From contig OX596337.1 of NCBI GenBank assembly GCA_951394405.1, positions 620,001 to 684,000 of the forward strand: DNA of 64,000 nucleotides. The letters are read 5' to 3'. The notes under the pieces are model-generated. The model saw only the letters and a program-made list of their open reading frames with translations. It was not told where the DNA came from and made no database searches. A program made the translations under genes and the position numbers. The DNA is from Coprinellus micaceus. Taxonomy: Eukaryota > Basidiomycota > Agaricomycetes > Agaricales > Psathyrellaceae. Positions 13,182 through 24,655 of this stretch are shown in pieces (within the stretch, counting starts at the first letter, position 1; the number at the start of each line of letters is the position of its first letter).

Positions 13182-16100
13182 ATGTCCTCAGACGGAGAAT
13201 GCACTGGAGGCCCTATCAAGATGAAGAGGAGAAGGCTGCACGGGGCTTGTGATTTATGTCGACAGAAGAAGAGTGAGTATCAGGTTGACACCGGCACGCC
13301 CTATATCACTGAACAGTACCCGTAGTACGATGTAAGAGGCGCCTATTATAATGTGGATTATCCATTGAACGAGGTTTCAAGGCGACTCTTCGAAGAGACC
13401 GGGGAACAAGTGCTCAAATTGTGTCGCATTTGGCTCGGATTGCACCCATGTTCATGTCAACCAGGTACGCGTACCATACCCGGGGAGGTTTGTCTGTTGA
13501 ATGTTGACACTCCTTGTTGTAGAAAATCGGGCTGGGATACAGGCAGGTCCTATCTGCTGCTTGTTATTGAAATGTTGAAATCCTCATATTCACTAGGTCT
13601 TCGCGCCATGGGCTTTCATCCACCTCCGACTCTGCCTCCGTGGGCGAGCTACGCAAGAGCATGGACCCTCTACTCAAGACCATCCTCTCGCCGACATATC
13701 AAGCGCCAACGAACCCTGCCATTATTCGAGAAACCCTCGTTAACCTCGCCCGGTATTCCCGGGCACTTGAAGATGCCGTCGTATCCAACTCCTCGTCGCC
13801 ATCCACCGTTGTGAAACTCCCCCCTGCCCCAATGTCCTCAGCTTCTCCCCCGTCCCATCCTACCACCGCCACCGCCACCGCTTCTGGCTCGTCTCGAGCT
13901 TCCCCAGAGTCGTCTATTTCCTCCCCCCGTCCAGTAACCGTCGCCTTGTCGGCTGGTGCGAGTGCCGCAAGGTGGCCCGCAGGCAGGGGGACCGAATCCA
14001 CCCTTGTGGAGTCCGAGGGCCCTGTCACATGCGAAGAACTCACAGCACTCGCTCAGAATTTCAAACGTTCCATTGTTCTGACGTCCGTCGATGAGCGCTT
14101 CTTTGGCCCGTCAAGTAATGTATCGTTGCTCGACACGGCCATTGAAATGGGAGAGCGCGACCCTCAAATGAGACCGCCACCTACGAAAGGTGCGATGCAG
14201 TTCATGCGGCCAGAGTTCTGGACGGTGCATCCCGTACGTCACCGTTGCCTCCTCATAATGGTGGGGAAACTAACCGCTCAATGGGCTACCATTGATTCTA
14301 ATCGCAGTGGGAGAAAGCGCCCATATGTAATGAAGAACCATACGAATTCCCTCCTCCAGACCTCCTGAACGACCTTGTCGAGCTCTTCTTCAAACATATC
14401 AACATATACATCCCCCTCCTCCACCGACCAACCTTCCTCCGAGGCGTCGAGTCGGGACTCCACCTGAAGGATCCCCGGTTTGGCGGTACCGTCCTAGGGG
14501 TTTGCGCCACGGCGTCGCGCTATTCAAGCGATCCGCGTGTGCTGTTGGAGGGAACGGATAGCCTACACAGCTGCGGCTTCAAGTATCACAAGCAGCTCAG
14601 AATCTTCCACGAGTCGTCGCTGAGAGCGCCCAATTTGTATGAATTGCAGACGCTTGTTGTGAGTTGCTTTCTCCTTGCCAACTGCCTGAGCTACATTGAA
14701 TTCTGCCCCTCCTAGTTGGCGGTACTATATCTCCAAGGGTCGTCAACACCCGAAAAGTGCTGGTTCCTGGTCGGCTTCGGCTTGCGCGCTGCCCTCGACA
14801 TCGGCCTCAACCGCAAAGCGAATGACAACCGACCGCCCACGGCAGAGGACGAACTGCGCAAGCGTGTCTTTTGGGCTCTTGTCATCGCTGAGTCGGTAAT
14901 TTCGTCGACCGTCGGGAGACCGCCCTCGATCACCTTGGTTGAGTGAGTGAGAGACCTTTTACTCCCGCTTTGGCGACTGACCCGGTTGGGTGACCCAACC
15001 TAGTTTCGATTGCGAACTGCCCATCGAGTGTGACGATGAATACTGGGAGAATGAGGATCCAGAGAAGGCGTTCAAGCAACCACCTGGTATTCCATCGAAG
15101 ATCTCGTTTTTCCGGTCTCTCATCAAACTCATCGAGATACACTGCGCTGCCCAAAGGTCCTTCGTGCGTGTTCGGTCTCCTTGCCTCTCGAGTGCCTGGG
15201 TTAATAGTGTATCGTATTCGTAGTATTCTGTGAGGCACCCTGAAGTCCAGGCAGACATCACCAACGAGGAGTGGGATAGGGCCACCCTCTCTAGCCTCGA
15301 CTCGACGCTCAACGCTTGGGTCGATTCGGTTCCGACACACCGTGAGTCAACCCCCTTTCAACTGACCACCGGACCCATAATTTACATAATTTCCCCTTCA
15401 GTCAAATGGGATCCTTACCATCCAAACACCGTGTTCCTCGGTCAATCCGCGATGCTCTTCACGACCTTTTACTACCTCCAAATCTTCGTTCATCGCCCCT
15501 TTATCTCGTCACCAGGTCAACCGGCGCTGGCGTTCTCGAGTTTGGCGATATGCACGAATGCCGCTCGGGCGTGCAGCCGAATTATGGAGACCCAGGCGAC
15601 CAAGAGCTACGTCCCCATACCACAGATCCAGGTAAGTATGGTGCTGTACACCATACTGGGTTCTTCGTAGCTCAGTTTTACTTTATTCTAGCTTGCTTTG
15701 TTTAGCTCAGGTCTAATGCTGCTTCTGAGCATATGGAGAGGGAGACGGTCAGGTTTCGCCCTGATGGATGAAGACAAAGAGTTGAAGGCTGTATTTGGTG
15801 TGATCAACGTTCTGAAGACGTATGAAAACAAGTGGCACCTTGCAGGGCGGTTCTGGTGCGTTCCCAGTGTCTAGGCATCTCCTTGTCGCTAACATGGCTG
15901 CCCTTCCGTGACACAGCGACCTCTTACTGGCCCTGTCCTCCGTCGGTGGCCTACGCCTCGCCCCACCATCTACAACTAAAGCGACGAGTAAACGTAATCG
16001 GCATACGCTTGAAGAAGATGACCGTCAGCCCGGTACCAACACCCTCAGCACGATGGAGTCGTCAAATCGACGTGGGAGTATGGACCCAACTGAATACCCC

Positions 16101-17208
16101 ATGCGACCCCTGCCGTCAGCAATCGCAAACCATCACCGGCGGTTGAGCAGGGGGATGGGTGGGTCCGGCGCTTCAGGTGATACCACCCTCAGCGTCATGA
16201 ACCCACCTATCCCAGATTCTGGTGTGGCGTCCGCCTCCAAGACATCACCTTTCGATGCTGATAACGTTATGCAAACACCGGAACCGCCAACGGGGACATT
16301 CACATTCCCCTTCTACAGCAGCGAGCTCAGCCGGCCGTACTTTCAGTTCAACCCCCAGGAGGATCCTTCACCACCGCCCAGCGGTCCGCACGATCTAGAA
16401 ACGGTTCTGCAGCAGATGGACGACACGGAGTTCGAGGCGTTATTTTCGATACGGACACAGCCTAGCGCGGACTTTGGCACCTCTGGTGTAGATGCAACAA
16501 CCGGTGGAGGAGTAGGACAGACGCAAGGTGTGGGATACGACTACCAGCAAATGCAATCCGCATCTGTGGCCCAGGGAAGGTCTCTTCCTTCGGGATTTTT
16601 CGGGCCCACAACTGCACCTGCAGATGGGGCTGGGCCTTCGGGTGGTGCTGGAGGCAACCCATTCTTGACAGGAGGAGACAACATCCTGGCCCAAGACAAT
16701 GCCTTGAGGCCAACTCAACGTACGCTTCCACTTCCCCTTCTGAAGTCTGGAAATCATTAATTGAACGCGTCCGTATTAGAACCTGGTTCCAACGATCTTT
16801 TCCTGGACCTCCAGGTTGCAGCTATGTGGACGGGTGTACCGTCGGGTGCCGAGTGCGTGATTTTATCGAGACCTCTTGAAATCAAATTAACATCTTTCCT
16901 TCCCACTTTAACGTAGTTGGCAGGATTGGAGCGCGTACCTCCCCAACGTGGGATCGCTCAACAGCATGCAAAGATTCTCCAATGGTGCTGGCAACTTGAA
17001 CCCGCCTGCACCTGAACCTTTTACAGCTGGGTCACCCGACCCTTTCTCGGCCCCTCCTAGTTCCATGACTTCCCCGAGTTCCATGACCGGGAAAAGTCGC
17101 GCCGCTGCAATGCGAGAGCAGGCGTTGGCGTATTTACAGCAACAAGGGGACAGCGTTCCCACTGAGGCAGAGCGGTTGCAGTTAGACCGGCTGAGGTATG
17201 GCTGGTGA
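13182..17208 (+). CDS. Zn2Cys6 fungal transcription factor, XlnR-like
   Basis: DNA-binding regulator with an N-terminal Gal4-type zinc cluster and a central fungal_trans (PF04082-type) domain. Starts at ATG 13182 (MSSDGECTGG). The cluster is built from exons 13182-13272, 13326-13331 (a 6-nt microexon) and 13382-13464 and reads ACDLCRQKKIRCDSSK...GNKCSNCVAFGSDC, spacing C-x2-C-x6-C-x9-C-x2-C-x6-C. Next comes the linker DPLLKTILSPTYQAPTNP...LVNLARYSRALEDAV, characteristic of XlnR-type factors. Later exons (14308-14658, 14716-14942, 15004-15163, 15224-15341, 15402-15631, 15692-15855, 15917-16719, 16780-16852, 16917-17208) carry NDLVELFFKHINIYIPLLHR, STPEKCWFLVGFGLRAALDI and RKRVFWALVIAE. The fourth exon is ambiguous: either 13523-13542 with a GC donor, or 13523-13546 with a later acceptor at 13658. 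The C-terminus is Pro/Gly/Ser-rich. Related factors control plant-polymer degradation; the target here is unknown. Confidence 0.85.
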
Positions 17209-17575
17209 TGGACTAGATTTTCCAGGATACTGGAGGCGGTTCGCCTTATACCTGATTTGAGATTTGAATACACGATAGTTGCAATTCCTCATGGCTCAAA
17301 CTGTACCGGCCTGTTGATTCTGTGTTTCGGGCCTAAATTCCACTTGTATGTAGATATAATGATAATCTTTACTTCATCTCGACCGTTCATTCTCCTTGCG
17401 GGAGAGAGAGTTGATTGGCTGCTCCTTGATCCGTGCTAAGCACGGATCAGAGTCAGGTCCGATCACGGGCGCTTATTCAAAGGCCGAGAGGGACCCACAC
17501 TGACACACGATACGCCGGCTACCATACGTTGCATGCTGCCGACGTTTATTACAGAATGCTCTATATCAGACATAT
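17209..17575. other. Intergenic, convergent 3' ends
   Basis: About 370 bases between the 3' ends of the transcription factor (+) and the secreted protein (-). It contains an A/T-rich stretch near 17340-17390 that could serve polyadenylation. No gene seen. Confidence 0.4.
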
Positions 17576-18481
17576 TTAGGGGGCCCCAAACACAACACGG
17601 GTCCTCTTCTTGCCCAAGTTTTGCTTCAGCTTGACGACGCCGTTGTAACACCACTGAAAATAAATGAGCCGTATGCCTATTATATTGAAGAATTAGGACG
17701 CACGTTGAGGAACCCTCCGTCTCCCTTGCTCGTCACTTCACCCGCCTTGAACCAATAAAGTTCGTAACTAGCAATAACGCGTTAGGGTCCAAGGGGACTC
17801 AATGCAATAAATGCCATGGAAGAGCCTGGGCTTACCCGGTCGTCGTCCCTTTGATAACGGAGTTCTTGAATTCGAAGTGCTTGTGGAACCAGTCTTTCCC
17901 TTTTACTCCTGCAAACTTGTAGTCGTGTTTGGGGTGGATGACAAGGGCATTCCACTTGGGGCCGATCTTCTCCTTGACTTTTGTGATCAGCCAATTGGTC
18001 CAGGTGTTTCGCATCTGGTCCCCAGTTATTCCTAGTTCAGACGTGTACCAGCCCATGTAGTCAGAATACCAGTGCGCACCTGCTTCTCTTTCTCCACCTT
18101 CGCTTTGACGAGGTTCACGATGGCCATGATACCTTCCACAAGCATTTGCGCCCCCTCCGCAATTGCTCCTGCGAGACGCGGCTCAAGATGGTCGCCCGAG
18201 TCTTTTCTATACAAGGATTGGTCCTCCGGCGGGTCTGATCTGGATTCAAAGTCGAGGGGCGGGTCGTCCAGCTCGCGCTCCTCGATCTCGTAGTAGCTTC
18301 CGAAGGAACGGTCATCGACCGTCTCAAAGTCCCGTTCCTCGTACTCTGCGACTTCTATTGCGCGAGCCTCAAACAAATCGAAGTCGCGTTCTTCCAAGGA
18401 GGAGACGCCGGACTGGGGGACTGGGAAGCCCAGCGTGAAAGTAATAAGAGGGATGATGGGGAGTAGGAGTGAGATCCGCAT
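17576..18481 (-). CDS. Small secreted protein, uncharacterised fungal family
   Basis: ATG at 18479-18481 gives the signal peptide MRISLLLPIIPLITFTLG, with likely cleavage before FPVPQSG. An acidic pro-region follows with repeated EERDF/EEREL units, then a mature domain. Exons: 18481-18080, 18014-17836, 17767-17704, 17653-17576. The first intron could alternatively end at 18032 with a donor 12 nt downstream. The mature part includes MRNTWTNWLITKVKEKIGP, ALVIHPKHDYKFAGV, KDWFHKHFEF, GYELYWFKAGEVTSKGDGGF and LNWCYNGVV. This aromatic, Gly-Asp-Gly-Gly pattern recurs in small secreted proteins of agaricomycetes and resembles DUF7888-type domains, but I cannot name it with certainty. There is no catalytic motif. 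The role is unknown; an extracellular or effector-like protein is plausible. Confidence 0.72.
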
Positions 18482-20157
18482 GGTGAGGTGTTTAAGGGCA
18501 ATTCGTACCAGACGAAAGTGCTTGCAGTCCAGCTGTAGGAGGGTCAAAAGGTCAATGGAGCCGCCTTTTTAAACGAGCATGTAAATTCTGTGGGCGTCGT
18601 CGGGCGCTTCGGGTAGTCGCCCTTTGGATGCGCCCATACCTGTGGGCGCCAAGCACAGCAGTACGGCGCTGTCGTCCGTGGCACTATCAGGTTTAGAAGA
18701 GTAATTGCAATCACGAGTAAAGCTCGGTGGATAGGGAATGAATCTATCATAGGGCCATGTTCCGACTTCTTTGGCTTGACGGATCAGGACATGGCGCCCA
18801 ATCGACTCCAATTGAGTGCACACAACCCTAGCGCCAAGAGATGCTCTCGGCCGAGGTCTCCACATATTGCCTTCTCATCACCAAGCCAGGGGACACTTCA
18901 CAAAAATGCCGGACATATGTCGTATTATCCGGGGAGGCCAGATTCTGTGAGATTCGAATCTGGGCAAGGTAATTGCAAATAGCCTGTACCAATACCTGCT
19001 ATGCTATTCCTTGCGTTAGGAATGACGACGGGCGTTCAAATGTGACAAGCCGAGTTGGCGGCTTGCAAGTGTGAGGATAATATGAACCTATGCCATGGGC
19101 GCTTAAGCCCTTCCTATCTCCTCAGCCTCCGCGGAAATCTCGATCTGGAACTAGTAACCCATCATACAGCCAGGCGTGCACCTACGAAAGTCACGGAATT
19201 GGATACGAACGGCCTTGGCCAAGGAATATATACATAGTCGTTGCAGGAATACTAGGGCCGATATAATACACTTTGAGTTACTACTGGGTGACTTGCCATA
19301 AGATCAAAATATGTTTCCGCATTATCTTGGCCCGTCATCGGAGTTCGAAGCTGGATTATAATACTCAGCTGAGTAAACCATAAGCGCCGGGATATCCAAC
19401 TCGATTAAACCTTGAATAGATCCCCCGGCGCGGCGCCCAAGCCCAAGTCCTATACTTACAGGTGTTTTCTTCCAGAGCTACGGCCAACGGTTATCCCCCT
19501 CCTTCACGAAATACCATTTGTGACATCTCCCCCCAAATCTTCCACTCCAGGTCTTGGCCTTCCACTCCCTTATCCGCCTAGAAGGGCCAATCGGCTTGTC
19601 CCTTTGGCGTTGGATAACGATTGTAAGTGCCCCGGTACTTCGGTGAACGTTATAGTAGACCTTGGCGATGGCCCAATCTTATAACGTGGGTAAGCGCGAC
19701 CGTAAAGGAGCATGGGCGCGTACTTGGGGAAGGGTCACTGAGGTTGTGCTGAAGCAGCATCGAGACTCCCTCTCACGAATGCCGGCGATGGAGGGCCCGT
19801 GAGAGGACCTAAGCACAAATAAGGCAGTTCAGGGTTTATTCGAGCGTCTCTGAATCTATTCGGGGGGTCCTGACCCTCTGAATAGATTCCGTTTTATTCA
19901 GACCCTCTCCCATCAAATTTTCAGCGCCCATGTCCCGGCATGTCGGCTTGGGGGTTCTACAGGCGCCGATTTATTCTGAATCTACTCAGATATGTTCAAA
20001 AAGGCTTATGGCAAGTCACCCACTACTAGTAGAATATATTCATAGAAGGCATGCGCGATGAGAAGAGAAAGCGCTGAGGTAGAACAAGAAGATGGGGAGG
20101 CATAGATTAACCACATATCGGCATAAGAAAGGGGGCGAGAGAGGGTGACTATGGGGG
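18482..20157. other. Intergenic region with an inverted repeat
   Basis: About 1.7 kb with no supportable gene. The only notable structure is the hairpin at 19852-19889, listed separately. It lies upstream of the secreted-protein gene and downstream of the gene ending at 20158. Confidence 0.4.
19852..19889. repeat. Perfect 10-bp inverted repeat, hairpin
   Basis: GAATCTATTC (19852-19861) is followed after 18 bases by its exact reverse complement GAATAGATTC (19880-19889). The G-rich and C/T-rich spacer halves can extend the stem with G-C and G-T pairs if transcribed. Related fragments (tgaatctac, ttattcaga) lie within 130 bases. It could be a dimeric protein site, a terminator-like hairpin or a mobile-element scar; nothing distinguishes these. 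Confidence 0.6.
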
Positions 20158-21831
20158 TTATGACTGAATGGCTGAAGGCTGGGCGCGAGAGTCCCTCAGT
20201 CGCCACAGCTCCTCGTAGTTAAGCCCGGCAAGTCGCTCAGATTCTGCTGGATGAGCTTCGGTCCAGTGATCTCGGAGCTCAGGCCAACCTTCGTTCGGCT
20301 TGAAGTTGGTCAAACGGGGGTCGATGCGGTCCGCAATATCTTTCGGGTGGAATCGCGCGGCTGTACGATTGGAATGCTCAAGCCTTAGGGAAACCGCTTA
20401 GTAAAAGACATTCCGACGACAACGGAGACGTAGCTTACATGCAGAGTCGACACCAGATTCTCCCTCCAGCGGGAGTGAAGAGCAGGTCGATGTGGTCAAT
20501 GTCTACTGTGGGTTTGGTTGTCGGGCCGGGCGGTTTGGGTACTGCAGGTCGAGGCATCGACCCGCTTGGTTCGGGGGAGAGTGCATCCCCCTCTTCGTCG
20601 GATTCCAATTCCATATCCGAGTCCGAGTCTTCGCCTGGTTTTACCCGTACAGCAGACGGAGACCGAGGTAAGGGATATTCGAGTTCCATTGGTTCGGATG
20701 AAGGCGCCCAGGTTACGTCGAAGGCCGTATCGTCCCCCTCTTGCCGAATGTGATCGAACCGTACAAACTCGAGACCTTGTAGGCGTTCGTCAACCCCAGG
20801 AGCCACGGGATGTGCGAAAGGGTCGGCAGGACTTGATGGGGTCGTCGGTGAGGGTTGCGGCCCTGATAGCGACGGCGGAGATGAGAACGCCCGAGCTCCA
20901 GGGAGGATGGGGTAGACAGAAGGGTCCCATCGTGCACAGTTATATGTTGGAATGTCTGATGATGATGAGGGCCGCCTACTAGGGCCTGCTGTAGGTGAGG
21001 AGTATGGAGAGTGCTTTCGGGATGCCCGAGACGCTTTTCGATTTTCGCTAGCGACATCGGTCTGGATGAATGCCAGTGGGGGAGACGGGAGTTGCACCTC
21101 AACGGGCTCCTCCTTCGCCAGAGTCGCTACGGGGTGAGTAGAGGCGGAAGGTACATTCACAGCCTCCGGCGTCATTTCCAGTGGAACGTTTGGTTCGCGG
21201 TTCAACAGCCTCGCTCGCTCTTCCATAAGCGACTTGATAGTCTCCCTTGCGGCATCGCGTTCCTGTTTGAATGCCATACAGTGCGTCTTCCACTTCTGTA
21301 GCTCATATTGGTGGCGCACCAACGCCCGCTTGGTGACCACCTGAGTGTTGGAGAGGGTCGTTTCGAGGTCATGGAGCTTCTGCATCGTCTCGCGGAAGAC
21401 GCTTTCCAGAGTGGGTGGTGGAGCCGGGGTGGTGGAGCTGGACGAGGGTTGTGGTTGTGTGGGAGGCGACGATCGCAGATGGGGTAGCTGCGAGGGTACA
21501 GGTGGACGCGTCTGATGGGGTACGGCGGCTTGGAGTACATATGGGTAGGAGTATGGAAGGTGTACGAATTGCATTTGGGGGTATTGTTGAGGATTGACTG
21601 CCGGTATTGCGTGTAGTTGGTATGGAGTGACTGGCGTTGATGGCTCGCCGGAAGGGATAGGATGAGCAACCTTGGAAGCCCGTCTCGGTGTTACGCTCGA
21701 TTTCATAGATACGGGCCCATCGACTGTGTTTGACCGGGTCTGAAGTACACGTTTAGTTCGGTGCGATAGGAAAGGGTGACCAAGCTCACCTTTGAAGATG
21801 GGGCCTTCGAGGCACGGGATGTCTTGGCCAT
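20158..21831 (-). CDS. Proline-rich coiled-coil protein with C-terminal CRLC...H-x4-HP module
   Basis: Not a family I recognise. Three exons: 21831-21790 (MAKTSRASKAPSSK), 21739-20439, 20383-20158, joined by introns gtgagc...cttcag and gtaagc...cctaag. The N-terminus is Pro/Ser/Gln-rich (about residues 20-115). A coiled coil follows (ESVFRETMQKLHDLETTLSN ... ERDAARETIKSLMEERARLL). Then comes a long disordered, acidic part (GEDSDSDMELESDEEGD). The C-terminus carries IWCRLCM, about 40 residues, then LRDHWTEAHP and a helix ending LNYEELWRLRDSR. This C-x2-C...H-x4-H spacing resembles an atypical BED- or C2H2-like zinc finger. The gene at 40779-44714 has the same overall architecture, and its intron falls at the same codon and phase directly after CRLC. 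A nuclear DNA- or protein-binding role is an inference. Confidence 0.75.
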
Positions 21832-22688
21832 CTCAGAGGCTGGCCACGGAGATAGCAATGTTTGTTGAGCTGGTCGCTGAGCGAGGGGTAGGGCCCACAA
21901 CGGAAGCAAAAATCAGGCTCTATAAGAGTAGAGCCATGACAATCAGTCTCGTAGCCCCAGAGTCGCTCGTATTAGTTTCCAAGTCGTAAGCAGCATGGAT
22001 TCGAGTAACAAAAGAGACAATTGGTGGAATTGATGCTATGGGCAACCCAATCCTAGCAACACAAAAAGACAATTAGCGGACTGTCACTTCGAATAATTGA
22101 GCATGGATTCGAACCCATACCTACGTTTTACCACCTCTTGACAGTATATGAGTCAACTGCGTCGAATCCCACCACTTTTTGTGCTGGACTACACCGCGAA
22201 ATGCACCGGGGCTTGTGACCCTATATGTTAGCAGGAATCTACGACACTCGTTGTGGGCCACTGCGCATGGATTCATTCACTCTATTGTCGTTCCCATCGT
22301 GAATTTGGAAGGGGGATTCGTGGGTCCTGATCACATAGCTGCTCTGGTCGATGTGGTGCTATCCTGGCCCAGCTCAACACGAAGGATGGAGGGGAATGCT
22401 GCTCGCATTGCGAACGGTAGCGAGGAATTTCGGCATATTAAGCAACTCTTGCACTTGGATTCTAAAGCTACTCATGCTTGTAGTGGTCGAAAGGAGGAGG
22501 ATGGAAGGGGTACGAGGAGAAGGACTTAGCAGACGTTGAGATCATAGTTACCGACTTAGCATAAATATTATGTAATACGTTCCTGCTATGATATCGCGTT
22601 TCATTCCGTCAAGCTCCCAGAGTCCCAGTGGCTCAGAAGGGTATCAAATACGGGTAGAGATATTCTAGTGGACACCCAACTTAGCCTA
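21832..22688. other. Intergenic region with a tRNA-like segment
   Basis: About 860 bases. No protein gene seen. It contains two partial copies of a segment (gcatggattcga near 21990 and 22100; agacaatt-gtgga/agcgga near 22015 and 22065), and the second copy includes a perfect pol III B-box sequence on the minus strand. Confidence 0.4.
22096..22180 (-). other. tRNA-like sequence (pol III B-box), probably a relic
   Basis: The minus strand reads GGTTCGAATCC, an exact match to the tRNA B-box/T-loop consensus, preceded by TTGAC...GTCAA, which could be an anticodon stem. The acceptor stem does not pair, the anticodon loop would be nine bases and the T-stem is imperfect. It is therefore not a functional tRNA by eye; a tRNA-derived SINE fragment or a decayed tRNA fits better. 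Confidence 0.3.
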
Positions 22689-24033
22689 TCAAAGCTTTGG
22701 CTGATACACCACCGCCGAGGGCGAAATCTGGCTCATCACCCGGAAGAGTACCTCGGCGAGGGCATCCGGTTGTTCCTGTGGAATCTACTCCCAGGTTCAG
22801 CAGTAGTTATGCAGGATTCAAAACCTTGGAGGAGGACTGACCAAATAGCCAACACCAGGCATCTTCGTCACGGACGCCCATTTTCTGCCATTTGGAGAAG
22901 GGGAGGCCAAGGCAGCGTGGATTTCACCTGAGCTGCAGCCCCGCGCTCTCAGTATGTCCAGTTCAGCGTACTAGGCGCACGAAACTCACATAAAATCCTT
23001 CACCTCCCCGAGGATTAAATGGAGGGATACTCTTCCAGAAGCCTGATCCAGCACATCAAGTACGATTGGAGAACCCCTCTCGTCAAGATACATGTTCGCC
23101 TCCTGATCCTTGGTACAGGCCAGAGCGAAGTACCTCTTTCCATCCGAGCCTCGGGTAGCTACGACTGCATGTTCCTGCGAAAAACTGCCAGTCAGCGACA
23201 CCGCTTCCGGCGAACATACAAATACTTGCGAGATATAGCTCGATGATTCTGGGGTGCCACCATCTTCTCCCCGGAACCTTGCCATGCCATGGAAGCGACA
23301 TGCGTGCCTCTTCTCGACTGCTCCATCGATCGCGCCGTTTCCTGACAGTACGTAGCAGACGAGTCCTCAATTCTTTCAGGAATTCGTCGTCTCCGGGAAG
23401 GACCATAGGTTCGATAACGATGGCCGAACAAAATTGAACTAGAGGAGTCAACGCTTGGACGACGACGCTGGTTGGCGTTCGCTCTTCAGACTTGCATCGC
23501 CCGTAGGATGCCTTGGACCGACTTACGCAACGTTGGCACCTGCTGAGTGTCCAATGGCGACGAGTTTACTTTGCTTGTTGCAGCTGAACTCTGGCTTGAG
23601 GGAGAGGAACCGATGAGCGGCCATCGCGTAGTCGAACACACCAACTGTAGTTGTGACGAGTGAAAATAGGATCGTCAGTTTGCGAAGACACGGCATATGA
23701 GCTAGCATGCTTACATTGTTCTGAGAACGGGGGTTGGCGTAGTACCTCTGCGTTCAGGACAGCCGACGCTCCGTGATTTGGGGATTCGACGGACCAAGCC
23801 TCGTCGATCTGAACATCTTCGCTCTCGTCTGCCAGGGCGAACAGAGCTTCCAAGCATGGCTCCCACATTTCCTTGTGGAAGCTTGTCGCGTGGAAGAGGA
23901 CCAAGGTCAGCCCGGTACGTCCATGAGCCGACTGTAGCCTGGGACCTCTGTCGCTCCAGTATCGCTTGGCTGTGACATAGAGTGGGTAAGTGTCGTCAGG
24001 GGAAACTATCGCTGACTCGACGCGGAGTGGCAT
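22689..24033 (-). CDS. Alpha/beta hydrolase paralog with catalytic His replaced by Tyr
   Basis: ATG at 24031-24033 (MPLRVESAIVSPDDTYPLYV). The fold is clear: LTLVLFHATSFHKEMWEPCLEAL after the first strand, SVESPNHGAS, then the nucleophile elbow LVAIGHSAGANVA, joined by introns gtaagc...ctacag and gtaagt...aaccag. IVIEPMVLPG and ALACTKDQEANMYLDERGSP follow. The 3' exons read LHLILGEVKDF, IHAALASPSPNGRKWASV and MPGVGYLIPQEQPDALAEV, with stop at 22689. At the position where the paralog at 36260-37672 has PHGGHLIPQEQPD (catalytic His), this gene has PGVGYLIPQEQPD: Tyr codon 22845-22847. The Ser is kept, so normal triad catalysis is unlikely. It ends in -PKL, a weak PTS1-like tail. The intron around 23105-23185 that joins ELYLA to the ALACT region is ambiguous. 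Confidence 0.75.
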
Positions 24034-24655
24034 TGGACTAGAGAGAGCCGGTCATCGAAGTCATCACGATTTTATACTTGACGAGTGGCTGGGCCTGACA
24101 CAGAAAGGCGGGCTACCCGCCATATCTCGTACGTGTCAGAACCGGGAAGTACGCGCGCGCGAGGATATTTGGTAAGCATATCAGTACCCCTGGGCCATCT
24201 TTGAAGGGCATCTCCGTCAAGGCGGACAGCGAAGGTGCGGGATGTACGGGGCGGACCGGAGGAGGATAACTATCGGGGTGTTCTTTTTGTTAGGCTCCAA
24301 CGGGTCGGAGGAGTGTCTTTGCAGCTTTATAGCTTGAATCAAGGTGAGAATTACTCGGCAAAGGCAAGCACAGATGGGTGAGGGAGCCAAGAACGTTGGG
24401 AGGCCAGGTAGAAGGAGTTTGAAGGGTTGCGAAGGAGGGATATATAGCAACGTGGAAAAATGATAGACAGGCGAGACGGGGATGGAGAGAGGATCGAGGA
24501 AGAGATGCTTCCACGCGCCACAAGGACGCAACGCAAGATAAGAATCCGACATCTGCGAGGGTGTATGCCACTGGCTGCTGGTTGGCCTGGCGGGATTTTC
24601 AGTGAAGACTGTCCATGGTTACGCATGAAGAAATCGAACGTACAAGGAGGGTAAA
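24034..24655. other. Intergenic region
   Basis: About 620 bases between the hydrolase start and the next F-box stop, all on the minus strand side. No gene or repeat that I can support; it should contain the hydrolase promoter. Confidence 0.4.

Noticed and set aside
20439..20982. Plus-strand ORFs over the coiled-coil gene
   Set aside because: Shadows of the minus-strand gene at 20158-21831, which has splice-supported continuation and a shared C-terminal module.
22096..22180. Functional tRNA gene
   Set aside because: The B-box is perfect but the acceptor stem does not pair and the anticodon loop would be nine bases.
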